Counted from the stretch's first letter, positions 8,647 to 17,838 are shown. The stretch: DNA of 64,000 bases from Streptomyces lienomycini (GCF_027947595.1 NZ_CP116257.1:930001-994000), one strand, 5' to 3'. Made by a program: numbers and translations. The notes: generated by a model not told the origin, from the sequence alone.

Positions 8647-9981
8647 TCAGCGCCGTACGGCCCGCTTCAGATAGCGGGCCCGGCGTGCCACCCGCCGCAC
8701 CGTCGCGTTGCGCGGAATGAACGCCAGCTGACTCGGTACGACCCCGGGCAGCGCCAGCGAGGCGATCCGGCGGCGTTTGAAGTAGCGCCAGGTCCGGGCG
8801 TCGAGGCGGGTCGACAGGTACTTCTCGGCGGTCGGACGCAGCTCCGGGTACAGCTTGGCCTGCATGGCGTAGCCCACGGTCCGCACCAGCTCGGTCAGGG
8901 CCGCGGCGTCGATGCCCGGCCGCTGCTCGGTGACCGCGGCCGGGTCGGCCAGGTCGGGCAGCAGCGCGTCGGCGATCGTCACCGGCACCCGGTTGCTGTT
9001 CTCGTACGGCGTCAGCCGGTCCAGCAGCGTCTCGGTGCCGACGCGCGCCACCGGAAGCCCGTACAGCGCGGACGCGGTGAGCAGCGCGGTGGAGAAGCAG
9101 CCCACCACCAGCGCCGGGCGCGTGCGCTGGAACAGCACCTCGGCGAGGACCGGCGTCTCCACCACGGCGAGGTCGACACCGAGCCGCTCGGCCTCCCGCT
9201 CCAGGGTGCGGGTGAAACGGGCCGGGGCCGTGGGATGCGCCTTGAACACCACACGCGTGTGCCCGAGACCGGCCACGCCGGTCAGCATCCGCACGTGCAG
9301 GTCCTCCTCCTCGTCGGCGGACAGCACGCCCAGCGCCGACAGGTACTGCCCGAGCAGCAGCGCCGGCTCCCCGGACTCCGGCAGCCCGTCGCCCGTGTCC
9401 GCCAGCTCGGCCAGCACCGCGGTGAACCGCCCGGACGGCACGATCTCCGGCTCGACGCCGAACTCCGTCAGCAGCAGCGGGGTGAGCCCCGGCACCAGGT
9501 CCAGGTGGAGCAGCCGCTCCACCCGCCCGCCGACCAGCGGGTCGAGCTTGGTGCGCGTGGGGCCGTAGCTCATCAGGCCGTCCGCGTACACGGTCAGCGG
9601 CGCGTCGGTGAAGATCTGCGCGACGCCGAGCGCCGGGTGCACCTGGAGCGACTCCACGACCAGCGCCACGTCGTCGTCGCCGATGTCCCAGGCCAGCCGC
9701 AGATGCCGCTCCCACATCGGCACGTCCCCCAGCCGCGGCGACCAGCCGCTCGGATGGAAGGGGAAGATCGTCTCGTTCCAGGACACCACGTCGTCGAACC
9801 GGTCCCGCAGCCGCTCGAACCCCGGCATCCGGTCCACCGACGGGGTCGTCTCGGGCGTCGCCGCGTTGTTGGAGACCAGCAGGATCCGCCGGTCGGCCGC
9901 GTCGAAACAGCCGCTGTCCAGGGCCGCGGCGAGCGTGGCCGTGCCGTACAGCGTCGACGCCAGGAAGATCTGCGTGCTCAC
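8647..9981 (-). CDS. Polysialyltransferase-like glycosyltransferase
   Basis: 444 residues. It starts STQIFLASTLYGTATLAAAL and shows landmarks of the bacterial sialyltransferase superfamily (GT38/GT52/GT80). A D/E-D/E-G-like motif reads VYADGLMSYGP near residue 135, an HP motif reads VVFKAHPTAP near 255, and the downstream Ser/Thr motif is GCFSTALLTASALYG. I infer that it extends a nonulosonate-containing wall polymer using the CMP-sugar made by the neighbouring synthetase. The GTG start at 9981 overlaps the upstream GT2 stop as GTGA, so the two are translationally coupled. A basic C-terminal helix (RRVARRARYLKRAVRR) suggests membrane association, as in NeuS-type enzymes. A longer in-frame upstream extension to 10605 is rejected because it lies inside the GT2 gene. 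Confidence 0.78.
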   Translation of the reverse strand: MSTQIFLASTLYGTATLAAALDSGCFDAADRRILLVSNNAATPETTPSVDRMPGFERLRDRFDDVVSWNETIFPFHPSGWSPRLGDVPMWERHLRLAWDIGDDDVALVVESLQVHPALGVAQIFTDAPLTVYADGLMSYGPTRTKLDPLVGGRVERLLHLDLVPGLTPLLLTEFGVEPEIVPSGRFTAVLAELADTGDGLPESGEPALLLGQYLSALGVLSADEEEDLHVRMLTGVAGLGHTRVVFKAHPTAPARFTRTLEREAERLGVDLAVVETPVLAEVLFQRTRPALVVGCFSTALLTASALYGLPVARVGTETLLDRLTPYENSNRVPVTIADALLPDLADPAAVTEQRPGIDAAALTELVRTVGYAMQAKLYPELRPTAEKYLSTRLDARTWRYFKRRRIASLALPGVVPSQLAFIPRNATVRRVARRARYLKRAVRR

Positions 9982-10967
9982 GCCGCCGCCCCCGCTCCCG
10001 GCCGGCCCGCCGGCGTACGACGCCGCAGCCGGCGCAGCCGCGTGGCCCGCTCGACGTCCATCGAGCCGAGCGCCTGGTCGAGCGCGTCCTGCGGCATCCG
10101 GCGCAGCGCCGCCGCGCTCATCTCCTTGAGTTTGCGGGCCACGGCAGGCTCGAACCTTTCGATGGAACCGAGATGGTGGGAAATGATCGCGCAGTACGTG
10201 CGCACGGCCTTCGGCAGCAGCCGCGCCGCGTCCGCGTCGCCCGCCGCCCCCTCGACGACCTCGTCGAACGCGCGGATGAAGTCGAGCTGGCGGACGTCTC
10301 CGATCTGGGTCAGCGAGTCCGCCACCCCGCGCCGGTAGAACACCCCGAGCAGCTCGGTCACCGCGAAGGACTCCGCCTCCCGGTGCAGCCTCCAGATCCA
10401 CGGCCGGTCCTCGGCCGTGCGCAGTCCGTCGGTGAAGTGCAGCAGCCCCCGCTCGGCCAGCCGCCGGTGGTAGACGCCCGCCCACGCGTAGGCGTAGTCG
10501 ACGGAGGTGGGCCGGTGGGCCGGGAGGATCGCGTCGCGCGGACGCAGCGCCACGTCGCGGCGGCCGTGCGGAACCCGGTGCACGACGCGGTCCCGCCCGG
10601 TGCACTGCACGTGGTCGATGCGCACGAAGTCGACGTCCAGCCGCTCGATCGCGTCCACCAGCCGGGCGCAGTGGCCGGGCGCCAGCCAGTCGTCGCCGTC
10701 GAGGAAGGTGACGTACTCGCCGCGCGCCCGGTCGATGCCGGTGTTGCGGGCGGTCGCCAGACCACCGTTGCGTTCGTGTCTGACCAGCACCGCCCCCGGC
10801 AGCTCGCGCTCGGCCCGCGCGAGGAGGTCCACGGTTCCGTCGCTCGAGCAGTCGTCGACGAGAATGAACTCGAAGTCGTCCCGCGCGTTGGCGAGCAGAC
10901 TCCGCAGGGTGTCTGGTGCGTATTGCCGCACGTTGTAGAACGGCACGATGACGGAGAGCTTGGGCAC
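9978..10967 (-). CDS. Family 2 glycosyltransferase
   Basis: 329 residues with a GT-A fold. The N-terminus is LSVIVPFYNVRQYAPDTLRSLL, followed by FILVDDCSSDGT (nucleotide-binding Asp), NGGLATARNTGIDRARGEYVTFLDGDDW (DxD-like metal site) and a downstream TAEDRPWIWR block typical of the acceptor region. It probably adds a sugar to the same wall polymer as the overlapping polysialyltransferase-like gene. The start is GTG 10967; a TAACGT hexamer lies 7 bases upstream on the minus strand, suggesting a leaderless mRNA. It is divergent from the synthesis operon starting at 11168. Confidence 0.87.
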   Translation of the reverse strand: MPKLSVIVPFYNVRQYAPDTLRSLLANARDDFEFILVDDCSSDGTVDLLARAERELPGAVLVRHERNGGLATARNTGIDRARGEYVTFLDGDDWLAPGHCARLVDAIERLDVDFVRIDHVQCTGRDRVVHRVPHGRRDVALRPRDAILPAHRPTSVDYAYAWAGVYHRRLAERGLLHFTDGLRTAEDRPWIWRLHREAESFAVTELLGVFYRRGVADSLTQIGDVRQLDFIRAFDEVVEGAAGDADAARLLPKAVRTYCAIISHHLGSIERFEPAVARKLKEMSAAALRRMPQDALDQALGSMDVERATRLRRLRRRTPAGRPGAGAAA

Positions 10968-11167
10968 GTGAGCGACGTTATGCGTCGGCTCCGGGCCGCG
11001 CCGTTACCGAGAACTTGACAATGCGTGAACGAAACGTGGCGAAGTCGTTAACCGAGCGCCTCCAAAACGACTCCCCGGGGTCAGTTCCGCGCGGGGCGAT
11101 GTGCTGTTCACCTTTTGTTGGATTCCGGTTGGGCCATTACTAGAAATGCCTTCCTAGCGTCTACGGC

Positions 11168-12532
11168 GTGCCAGCAAGTGCAACGAAGGCCCTGAGAGTC
11201 GCCGTTCTGGCGGACTCCGACACCCGGTGGAAATGGGGCGCGCTCACCGCGACCCGCGTCTCCCCCGGGGGTGCGGACATCCACCTCGACGGCTACCTCC
11301 TGCGCGGCCGAGCCACCCCCACCGCCCGCCAACTGCGGGAAGTCGGCGTCACCGCGGACTCGCTCCGCGAGGTGACCGCCGTCGAGTTCCTGCGCGCCAT
11401 GGACCACGCGGCGACGGACGACGCGGAGGGCAGGCAGCCCTACGACCTCCTCGTCCTCGCCCTGGTGGGCGGCGGCGTCCAGGCGATGCTGCACGGCCTC
11501 GGCCGGCTCTGGCGGGACCGTACCGAACGGCCCGTCGTCGTCACCGGCTACGTCGGCGTCGTCTACGAGAAGCTCGCCGACGGCCTGCTGCTGCGCCACG
11601 GCGCCGACCTCGTCCTCGCCAACTCCCGCCAGGACGCGGACCGTTTCCGCACCGTGTACGAGGGCGTCGGCGCCGACGCCGCCGCGGTGACCGAGGTCGC
11701 CCTGCCCTTCCTGGGCGGCGCCGCCCGCACCGGCGAGCACGACCCGTCCGCGAAGCAAGGGCGCAGGCCCTACACGGTCGCCTTCGCCGCGCAGCCCTCC
11801 GTCCCGGACAGCCGCACGGACCGCACCTACCTGCTGAACCGCCTCATCGGGCACGCCCGCCGCCACCCCGAGCGCGAGGTGCTGCTCAAACTGCGCTCCA
11901 AGCCCGGCGAACACACCACGCACATCGAGGAACTGCCCTACCAGAAACTGGTGCAGCGGGCCGACCCGCCGCCCAACTTCCGCCTGGTCTACGGACACAT
12001 GGGCGAGGTCCTGGACCGCACCGACCTGCTGGTGACCATCAGCTCCACGGCCGCCCTGGAGTCACTGCACCGCCGTATCCCCACCGCCGTGCTGACCGAC
12101 CTCGGAGTGCGCGAGGCGCTCGGCAACCACCACTTCGTGGGCTCCGGCTGCCTCGCCTCCTGGGACCAGCTCGACGCGGGCCACCGCCCGGCGGCCGACC
12201 CCGAGTGGGTGGCCCGGCAGGGCGTGGCGGCGGACGGCGGCTACGAGACCGCCTTCGACGAGGCCCGCGAGCGCATCGCCGGACTGCTCGGCCGGCCCGG
12301 CGGCCTGCCCCCGCTCGCCCCCTACTACACACCCGTCACGGCCCCCGGCTACCTGCCCGGCATCCTCGCCCGCCACCACCTCGGCCCCGACGGCACACCG
12401 CTGCCCGGGGCGCCCGCCGCCGACCGCGACCCCGGCCCGGTGCGCCAGATCGTGCGCCGGGCGGCACGCGGCGCCTACCGGCACGGCGTCCAGCGGGTCG
12501 CCCCGGTGATCCGGCGGATGGGGGAGCTGTGA
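11168..12532 (+). CDS. DUF6716-type putative glycosyltransferase
   Basis: 454 residues. The start (LRVAVLADSDTRWKWGALTATR) and general build match the DUF6716 proteins found beside actinobacterial NeuA/NeuB genes. Two Rossmann-like halves are visible. The second contains HPEREVLLKLRSKPGEHTTHIEELPY and LVTISSTAALESLHRRIP, reminiscent of the HP and Ser/Ser motifs of polysialyltransferases. An Arg-rich tail (IVRRAARGAYRHGVQRVAPVIRRMG) ends it. It heads the operon with the CMP-sugar synthetase, NeuB and another transferase. The GTG start has TAGCGT 7 bases upstream and no ribosome-binding site, so it is probably leaderless. Confidence 0.72.
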   Translation: MPASATKALRVAVLADSDTRWKWGALTATRVSPGGADIHLDGYLLRGRATPTARQLREVGVTADSLREVTAVEFLRAMDHAATDDAEGRQPYDLLVLALVGGGVQAMLHGLGRLWRDRTERPVVVTGYVGVVYEKLADGLLLRHGADLVLANSRQDADRFRTVYEGVGADAAAVTEVALPFLGGAARTGEHDPSAKQGRRPYTVAFAAQPSVPDSRTDRTYLLNRLIGHARRHPEREVLLKLRSKPGEHTTHIEELPYQKLVQRADPPPNFRLVYGHMGEVLDRTDLLVTISSTAALESLHRRIPTAVLTDLGVREALGNHHFVGSGCLASWDQLDAGHRPAADPEWVARQGVAADGGYETAFDEARERIAGLLGRPGGLPPLAPYYTPVTAPGYLPGILARHHLGPDGTPLPGAPAADRDPGPVRQIVRRAARGAYRHGVQRVAPVIRRMGEL

Positions 12533-12564
12533 CCGGCCCGAACCGTCTCCAAGGAGTACCGACC

Positions 12565-13827
12565 ATGTCCCAACCGGAAGCGGGCCGCGGCGCCTCGGTG
12601 CCCCGGGTGCTCGCCGTGATCCCCGCCCGCGGCGGCTCCAAGGGGGTGCCCGCCAAGAACCTCGCCCCCGTCGGCGGCGTCCCCCTGGTCGCCCGCGCCG
12701 TACGCGAATGCCGGGCCACCCGCCTCGTGACGGACGTCGTCGTCTCCACCGACGACCAGGCCATCGCCGCGGCGGCCCGCGAGGCCGGCGCCGAGGTCGT
12801 GCTGAGGCCCGCCGCCATCGCCGGGGACACGGCCACCTCCGAGGCGGCCGTACTGCACGCGATGGACACCCACGAGGCCCTGCACGGCGCCGCCGTCGAC
12901 GTGGTGCTCCTCGTGCAGTGCACCAGCCCCTTCCTCGTCCGCGAGGACATCGACGCGGTGGCCGGCGCGGTCGCCGAGGACGGCGCGGACACGGCCGTCA
13001 CCGTCGCCCCCTTCCACGGCTTCGTCTGGCGCGACGGCGACACCCCGGCCGACGGCGGACACGGCGTCAACCACGACAAGGCGTACCGCCCCCGCCGCCA
13101 GGACCGCCCCCAGGACCTGCTGGAGACCGGCGCCGCCTACGCCATGGCCGCCCCCGGCTTCCGCGAGCACCGGCACCGCTTCTTCGGCCGCACCGAACTG
13201 GTCCGCACCGACCCGGCCCGCGTCCTGGAGATCGACGACCCGCACGACCTGGCCCGCGCCCGCGCCCTCGCACCGCACTTCGACGCGGCCCGGCCGGGCG
13301 CCCTGCCCACCGCCGCCGACATCGACGCGGTCGTCCTCGACTTCGACGGCACCCAGACCGACGACCGGGTGCTGATCGACTCCGACGGACGGGAGTTCGT
13401 CTCCGTCCACCGCGGCGACGGACTCGGCATCGCCGCCCTGCGCCGCAGCGGCCTGACGATGCTGATCCTGTCCACGGAGGTGAACCCGGTCGTCGCCGCC
13501 CGCGCACGCAAGCTCAAGCTGCCCGTGCTGCACGGCATCGACCGCAAGGACCTCGCCCTCAAGCAGTGGTGCGAGGAACAGGGCATCGCGCCCGAACGCG
13601 TCCTCTACGCCGGCAACGACGTCAACGACCTCCCGTGCTTCGCCCTCGTCGGCTGGCCCGTGGCGGTCGCGAGCGCCCACGACGCCGTACGCGGCGCGGC
13701 CCGCGCGGTCACCACCGCCCCCGGCGGCGAGGGCGCCGTACGGGAGATCGCGACCTGGCTCCTGGGCCCGTCCCTCGACGTCCCCGCTCCCCTCAGCCTC
13801 ACCCCCACCCCCACCCAGTCCACGTAA
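12565..13827 (+). CDS. CMP-nonulosonate cytidylyltransferase fused to HAD phosphatase
   Basis: 420 residues. Residues about 10-235 are a NeuA/KdsB-type cytidylyltransferase (VLAVIPARGGSKGVPAKNLAPVGGVPLVARAV; later VLLVQCTSPF). It charges a nonulosonic acid with CTP. Residues about 245-405 are a KdsC-like HAD phosphatase with DFDGTQTDDRV (motif I), LSTE, a Lys (RKDLALK) and GNDVNDLPC (motif IV). One polypeptide would dephosphorylate the 9-phosphate and activate the acid, on either side of the NeuB-type condensation. ATG 12565 follows AAGGAG at 12551-12556, 32 bp after the DUF6716 stop and 13 bp before neuB. Confidence 0.9.
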   Translation: MSQPEAGRGASVPRVLAVIPARGGSKGVPAKNLAPVGGVPLVARAVRECRATRLVTDVVVSTDDQAIAAAAREAGAEVVLRPAAIAGDTATSEAAVLHAMDTHEALHGAAVDVVLLVQCTSPFLVREDIDAVAGAVAEDGADTAVTVAPFHGFVWRDGDTPADGGHGVNHDKAYRPRRQDRPQDLLETGAAYAMAAPGFREHRHRFFGRTELVRTDPARVLEIDDPHDLARARALAPHFDAARPGALPTAADIDAVVLDFDGTQTDDRVLIDSDGREFVSVHRGDGLGIAALRRSGLTMLILSTEVNPVVAARARKLKLPVLHGIDRKDLALKQWCEEQGIAPERVLYAGNDVNDLPCFALVGWPVAVASAHDAVRGAARAVTTAPGGEGAVREIATWLLGPSLDVPAPLSLTPTPTQST

Positions 13828-13840
13828 GGAACCCCCTGCC

Positions 13841-14779
13841 ATGAGCACCAACTCCCGCATCCGCACCTTCGGCACCCGCGAGGCCGGCCCCGGCCGCCCC
13901 GTCTACGTCACCGGCGAGATCGGCATCAACCACAACGGCGACCTCGAGAACGCCTTCAAGCTCATCGACGCCGCCGCCGAGGCCGGCTGCGACGCCGTCA
14001 AGTTCCAGAAGCGCACCCCCGAGATCTGCACCCCGCGCGACCAGTGGGACATCGAACGCGACACCCCCTGGGGCCGGATGACGTACATCGACTACCGCCA
14101 CCGCGTGGAGTTCGGCGAGGACGAGTACCGGCAGATCGACGACTACTGCAAGTCCAAGGACATCGCCTGGTTCGCCTCCCCGTGGGACACCGAGGCCGTC
14201 GCCTTCCTGGAGAAGTTCGACGTCCCCGCCCACAAGGTCGCCTCCGCCTCCCTGACCGACGACGAGCTGCTGCGCTCCCTGCGCGCCACGGGCCGCACGG
14301 TCATCCTCTCCACCGGCATGTCCACCCCCCGCCAGATCCGCCACGCGGTCGAGGTCCTGGGCAGCGACAACATCCTGATGTGCCACGCCACGTCGACGTA
14401 CCCGGCGCAGGCCGAGGAGCTGAACCTGCGCGTCATCAACACCCTCCAGCAGGAGTACCCGAACGTCCCGATCGGCTACTCCGGCCACGAGACCGGCCTG
14501 CAGACCACGCTGGCCGCCGTGGCGCTGGGCGCGGTGTTCGTCGAGCGCCACATCACCCTCGACCGCGCCATGTGGGGCTCCGACCAGGCCGCCTCCGTCG
14601 AACCGCAGGGCCTGACCCGCCTGGTGCGCGACATCCGCACCATCGAGGCCTCCCTCGGCGACGGCGTCAAGAAGGTCTACGACTCCGAGCTGGGCCCGAT
14701 GAAGAAGCTGCGCCGCGTGAACGGCGTCGTCGCCGAGGCGGAGATCGCCGCCGCCGCGGGCGAGCCCGTCACCGTCTGA
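13841..14779 (+). CDS. neuB: N-acetylneuraminate/nonulosonate synthase
   Basis: 312 residues of the NeuB TIM barrel, which condenses phosphoenolpyruvate with a hexose or N-acetylmannosamine (phosphate) to a nine-carbon sugar acid. Landmarks are VTGEIGINHNGDLENAFKLIDAAAEAGCDAVKFQK, WFASPWDTEAVAFL, LSTGMST, GYSGHETG and VERHITLDRAMWGSDQ with its metal-ligand His. Most NeuB proteins run to about 345 residues and end in an SAF (antifreeze-like) domain that closes the active site of the partner subunit. Here the chain stops soon after the barrel, so that domain is missing or strongly reduced. It is translated from GGAACC-type spacing after the synthetase. The product may be Kdn rather than Neu5Ac, as reported for S. 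coelicolor teichulosonic acid. Confidence 0.9.
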   Translation: MSTNSRIRTFGTREAGPGRPVYVTGEIGINHNGDLENAFKLIDAAAEAGCDAVKFQKRTPEICTPRDQWDIERDTPWGRMTYIDYRHRVEFGEDEYRQIDDYCKSKDIAWFASPWDTEAVAFLEKFDVPAHKVASASLTDDELLRSLRATGRTVILSTGMSTPRQIRHAVEVLGSDNILMCHATSTYPAQAEELNLRVINTLQQEYPNVPIGYSGHETGLQTTLAAVALGAVFVERHITLDRAMWGSDQAASVEPQGLTRLVRDIRTIEASLGDGVKKVYDSELGPMKKLRRVNGVVAEAEIAAAAGEPVTV

Positions 14780-14822
14780 CCACCGGCCACCGAGTCACTC
14801 ACCACGGGACGGTCCCCCACCG

Positions 14823-15884
14823 ATGAGCCCCCGCGCCGGGACTGCCGGCCCCCGCACCCTCGCCTTCGTCGAGAGCCCGGTACAACTGCTGAACGTGCTG
14901 GAGTGGGCGCACACCCGCGCACCCGGCGCGGAGCTCACCCTCGTGGTCCTCTCACCCGTCGACCCGATGACCCGCGGCCAACTGCGCCGCATGGCGGAAC
15001 TGGCCCGCACCGAGGGCCACGAGATCCGCTGGGAGGAGGCGCGCGGCGGGGCGACGGCCCCCTTCCGCACGGTCGGCGGCCTGACGACCCTGCTGCGCAG
15101 GGCGGACCGGATCGTGCTGGGCGACCCGTTCTCCCGCTACGTACAACTGCTCCTCACCATCACCCGCGCCCACGACCTGGTCGTCGTCGACGACGGCACG
15201 GCCACGATGGAGTTCGTCACCCAACTCGCCCACGGCGAACGCCTGGTGCGCTGGCACCGCAAGGGCAGCCGCCCCGGCCCGCGCGACCTGCTCTTCGCCC
15301 CCGTCTCCCGGTCCGCCCGGCACCGCCTCACCCCGGCCCCGGACCGCCGGGTCTCCGTCTTCTCCTCGATGCCCATCGAGGACGTCCCCGACGGCGTCAC
15401 CGTCACGGCGAACGACTTCTCCTGGACCCGGTCCCGCTTCGGCCCGCCCCGCATCACCAAGGGCGCCGACATGGTCGGCACGTCCCTGGTGGAGACGGGC
15501 GTCGTCGACGGCGACCGCTACCTGGACGCCGTACGCGGCCTGGCGAGGACCCACGGCGCGGCCCGCTACTTCGCCCACCGCCGCGAGAGCGCCGAGAAAC
15601 TCCACCGGCTGGCCGTCGAGACCGGCCTGGAGATCGTCCGCCCCGACCTGCCCCTGGAACTGATCGCCCGCCGCGGCCCGATCGGCCGCACCGTCCTCAG
15701 CTTCCCCTCCACCGTCGTCCACACCCTCCCCCTGGCCCTCACCGGCACCGAGGTCCGCGTCGCCGTCTGCGACATCGACCCCGCCTGGCTCACGGAGACG
15801 GCCTCACCGAGGGCCCGCGGGTTCCTGAGCGGGGTCACGGGGTCGGCGCGGGGGGTGCACCGGCTGTCGGCGGTGGCGGGGTAG
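14823..15884 (+). CDS. Putative sialyltransferase-superfamily enzyme
   Basis: 353 residues. RTLAFVESPVQLLNVLEWAH at the start and VVVDDGTATMEFV (DDG motif) near residue 125 resemble GT52-type sialyltransferases. The position of the HP motif is occupied by RYFAHRRES, and the Ser motif by LSFPSTVVHTLPLAL. Loss of the Pro makes catalytic competence uncertain. It is the last gene of the + strand glycan operon, 43 bp after neuB, so transfer of the CMP-nonulosonate to an acceptor or primer is the natural guess. Family assignment is by motif only. Confidence 0.65.
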   Translation: MSPRAGTAGPRTLAFVESPVQLLNVLEWAHTRAPGAELTLVVLSPVDPMTRGQLRRMAELARTEGHEIRWEEARGGATAPFRTVGGLTTLLRRADRIVLGDPFSRYVQLLLTITRAHDLVVVDDGTATMEFVTQLAHGERLVRWHRKGSRPGPRDLLFAPVSRSARHRLTPAPDRRVSVFSSMPIEDVPDGVTVTANDFSWTRSRFGPPRITKGADMVGTSLVETGVVDGDRYLDAVRGLARTHGAARYFAHRRESAEKLHRLAVETGLEIVRPDLPLELIARRGPIGRTVLSFPSTVVHTLPLALTGTEVRVAVCDIDPAWLTETASPRARGFLSGVTGSARGVHRLSAVAG

Positions 15885-15941
15885 CCCGCGCCTGAGCGAA
15901 CCGGCAGGGGCCGGGCGAGTACGCGCACTCATGCCGCCCGG

Positions 15942-16145
15942 ATGCATCCGATGACGCCGGTGGTGGTGCCGTTGGCGAAAACGCTCGCGCTCCGGATCGG
16001 CCTCACCGCGGCCGTACTGACTCCCCTCTACCACGCCCCTGCTGTCCGCCGTCTGTGCCGTGCCGCCCGGTTCGCGCTGCTGGGGCCCCTGGCCGCGGCG
16101 ATCGCGCCGGCCGTGCGCCTGTGCCTTCGCGGCGCCGGCAGGTGA
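15942..16145 (+). CDS. Possible small basic hydrophobic protein
   Basis: 67 codons with an N-terminal hydrophobic run (VVVPLAKTLALRIGLTAAVL) and a second one (FALLGPLAAAIAPAV), both flanked by Arg. It could be a small membrane protein. There is no clear ribosome-binding site and third-position GC is less strict than in neighbours, so the call is weak. The rest of 15885-16416 holds no gene that I can support. Its right end is an AT-richer promoter region with TACTCT at 16404-16409. Confidence 0.35.
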   Translation: MHPMTPVVVPLAKTLALRIGLTAAVLTPLYHAPAVRRLCRAARFALLGPLAAAIAPAVRLCLRGAGR

Positions 16146-16416
16146 ACCCCGGCGCCCCCGCCCGGTCCGCGTCCGGCAGGTGGACCCGGACGCTTGGAGC
16201 GGGCCGCGCGTGGTAACCGTGGTGAGGACGGGTGCCGTCGAGCGGTCGGGGCCGCTTGCGGTGGATCCCCCGGGATCGGCTCGGTCGGGAAGGCGGGCGA
16301 GTTTACCCAAGCGAGTCGACAGCTATGCGTAGGGCGGCCGGGTTTTCTTCCTCTAACGGGCTAAATTTTCGGTGATCGCCGTCAAGCGGTCGGCCGGGCG
16401 TCCTACTCTTCAGAGG

Positions 16417-17667
16417 GTGAAAGCGTTGATGTCCCCAGAGTCCGAGGCCGACACTCCCGGTGAAGCCGCGCTGCCCGGCACCTTGCCGGACGCGCTGCGT
16501 GCGGAGCTCGTGGCCTTCCGCCGCGACCTGCACATGCATCCCGAGCTGGGCAACCAGGAGTTCCGCACCACCGCCGCGATCAAGGAACGGCTGGAGCGGG
16601 CCGGCCTCAGGCCGCGCGTGCTGCCCATCGGAACCGGGCTCGTCTGCGACATCGGCACCGGCACCGACTCGGGACAGTGGTCCGGCGGACCGCGCATGCT
16701 CGCCCTGCGGGCCGACATCGACGCCCTGCCCATCCCGGACACCAAGAACGAGTGCCCGTACCGTTCGCAGGTGCCGGACCGCGCCCACGCCTGCGGACAC
16801 GACGTGCACACCACCGTCGTCCTCGGCACCGGTCTCGTCCTCGCCGCCCTGCACGAGCAGGGCCTGCTGCCCCGCCCCGTGCGGCTGGTCTTCCAGCCCG
16901 CCGAGGAGGTGCTGCCCGGCGGCGCCGCCGACGCCATCGAGGGCGGCGCGCTGGACGGGGTGCGCCGCATCCTCGCCGTGCACTGCGACCCGAGGGTGGA
17001 CGCGGGGCGGATCGGGCTGCGGGTCGGCCCCATCACCTCCGCCTGCGACCGGCTGGAGGTCGCCCTGAACGGCCCCGGCGGCCACACCGCCCGCCCGCAC
17101 CTCACCACCGACCTGGTCACCGCCGCCGCCCGCGTCGTCACCGACGTGCCCGCGCTCGTCGCCCGGCGCGTGGACAGCCGCAGCGGGCTCGCCCTGACCT
17201 GGGGGCGGATCGAGTCCGGCCACGCCCCGAACGTCATCCCGCAGCACGCCGAACTCGCCGGGACCGTGCGCTGCCTCGACCTCGACTCCTGGCGGCAGGC
17301 ACCCGACCTGGTCGTCGGCGCCATCGACGAGATCGCCAACCTGTACCGGGCCAAGTCCGAGATCACCTACGTCCGCGGCGTCCCCCCGGTCGTCAACGAG
17401 GTCACCAGCACCGAACTCCTCCAGGCCGCCATGGTCGCCCGGCGCGGCACCGACGCCGTGGAGGGCACCGAGCAGAGCCTCGGCGGCGAGGACTTCTCCT
17501 GGTACCTGGAGCACGTGCCCGGCGCCATGGCCCGCCTCGGCGTCCGGCCGCCCGGCGAGCGCACGGTCCGCGACCTGCACCAGGGCGACTTCGACGTGGA
17601 CGAGCACGCCATCACGGTCGGCGTGGAGATGTTCACCGCGGCCGCCCTCATCGACGCCGTGCAGTAG
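16417..17667 (+). CDS. M20 family amidohydrolase/metallopeptidase
   Basis: 416 residues. It has the metal-binding pattern of M20D aminoacylase/hippurate hydrolase-type enzymes: RRDLHMHPELGNQEF at the start, ADIDALPI, ACGHDVHTT (Cys/His ligands), FQPAEEVLPGGA (Glu-Glu), HCDPRVDAG (His), a dimerisation domain with GGHTARPH, and GGEDFSWYLEHVPGAMARLG near the end. It hydrolyses an N-acyl or amide bond in the cytoplasm; the substrate is not evident. GTG 16417 is preferred because TACTCT lies exactly 7 bases upstream (leaderless). ATG 16429 with GAGGG upstream is a good alternative. It lies just upstream of the nucleoside-binding lipoproteins but lacks their operator. Confidence 0.88.
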   Translation: MKALMSPESEADTPGEAALPGTLPDALRAELVAFRRDLHMHPELGNQEFRTTAAIKERLERAGLRPRVLPIGTGLVCDIGTGTDSGQWSGGPRMLALRADIDALPIPDTKNECPYRSQVPDRAHACGHDVHTTVVLGTGLVLAALHEQGLLPRPVRLVFQPAEEVLPGGAADAIEGGALDGVRRILAVHCDPRVDAGRIGLRVGPITSACDRLEVALNGPGGHTARPHLTTDLVTAAARVVTDVPALVARRVDSRSGLALTWGRIESGHAPNVIPQHAELAGTVRCLDLDSWRQAPDLVVGAIDEIANLYRAKSEITYVRGVPPVVNEVTSTELLQAAMVARRGTDAVEGTEQSLGGEDFSWYLEHVPGAMARLGVRPPGERTVRDLHQGDFDVDEHAITVGVEMFTAAALIDAVQ

Positions 17668-17772
17668 GCGGTGCGGGGGTAAGTCCCGCTTCGATCCGCC
17701 CGTTTACAGGGCGGTAACCGGCCAGCGGCACGAATGGATAACGGCGCCGCGCAACCCCGTTCCCAGGAGTTT

Positions 17773-17784
17773 CTACGCGCGTTA
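17773..17784. promoter_or_regulatory. Nucleoside-regulon operator, copy A (CTACGCGCGTTA)
   Basis: Near-perfect copy of the palindrome CTACGCGCGTAG. It merges with a -10-like TAATGT at 17783-17788 of the first BMP lipoprotein promoter, 55 bp before that start codon. The surrounding bases are also conserved with copy B. Confidence 0.75.
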
Positions 17785-17838
17785 ATGTGCGCCGAACCGA
17801 GCGCCCGCTGCGGGGCTTTGGAGAATGGGGAACTTCAG

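Noticed and set aside
10023..10605. N-terminal extension of the polysialyltransferase-like protein
   Set aside because: The extension lies inside the GT2 gene, and the GTGA overlap at 9978-9981 gives a normal coupled start.
16319..16333. CTATGCGTAG before the M20 amidohydrolase as a further nucleoside-regulon operator
   Set aside because: Two bases shorter than CTACGCGCGTAG and not symmetrical, and the gene is not a nucleoside gene by sequence.
15900..16416. Riboswitch or small RNA upstream of the M20 amidohydrolase
   Set aside because: I could not build a recognisable conserved RNA fold; only a promoter-like element at the right end is supported.
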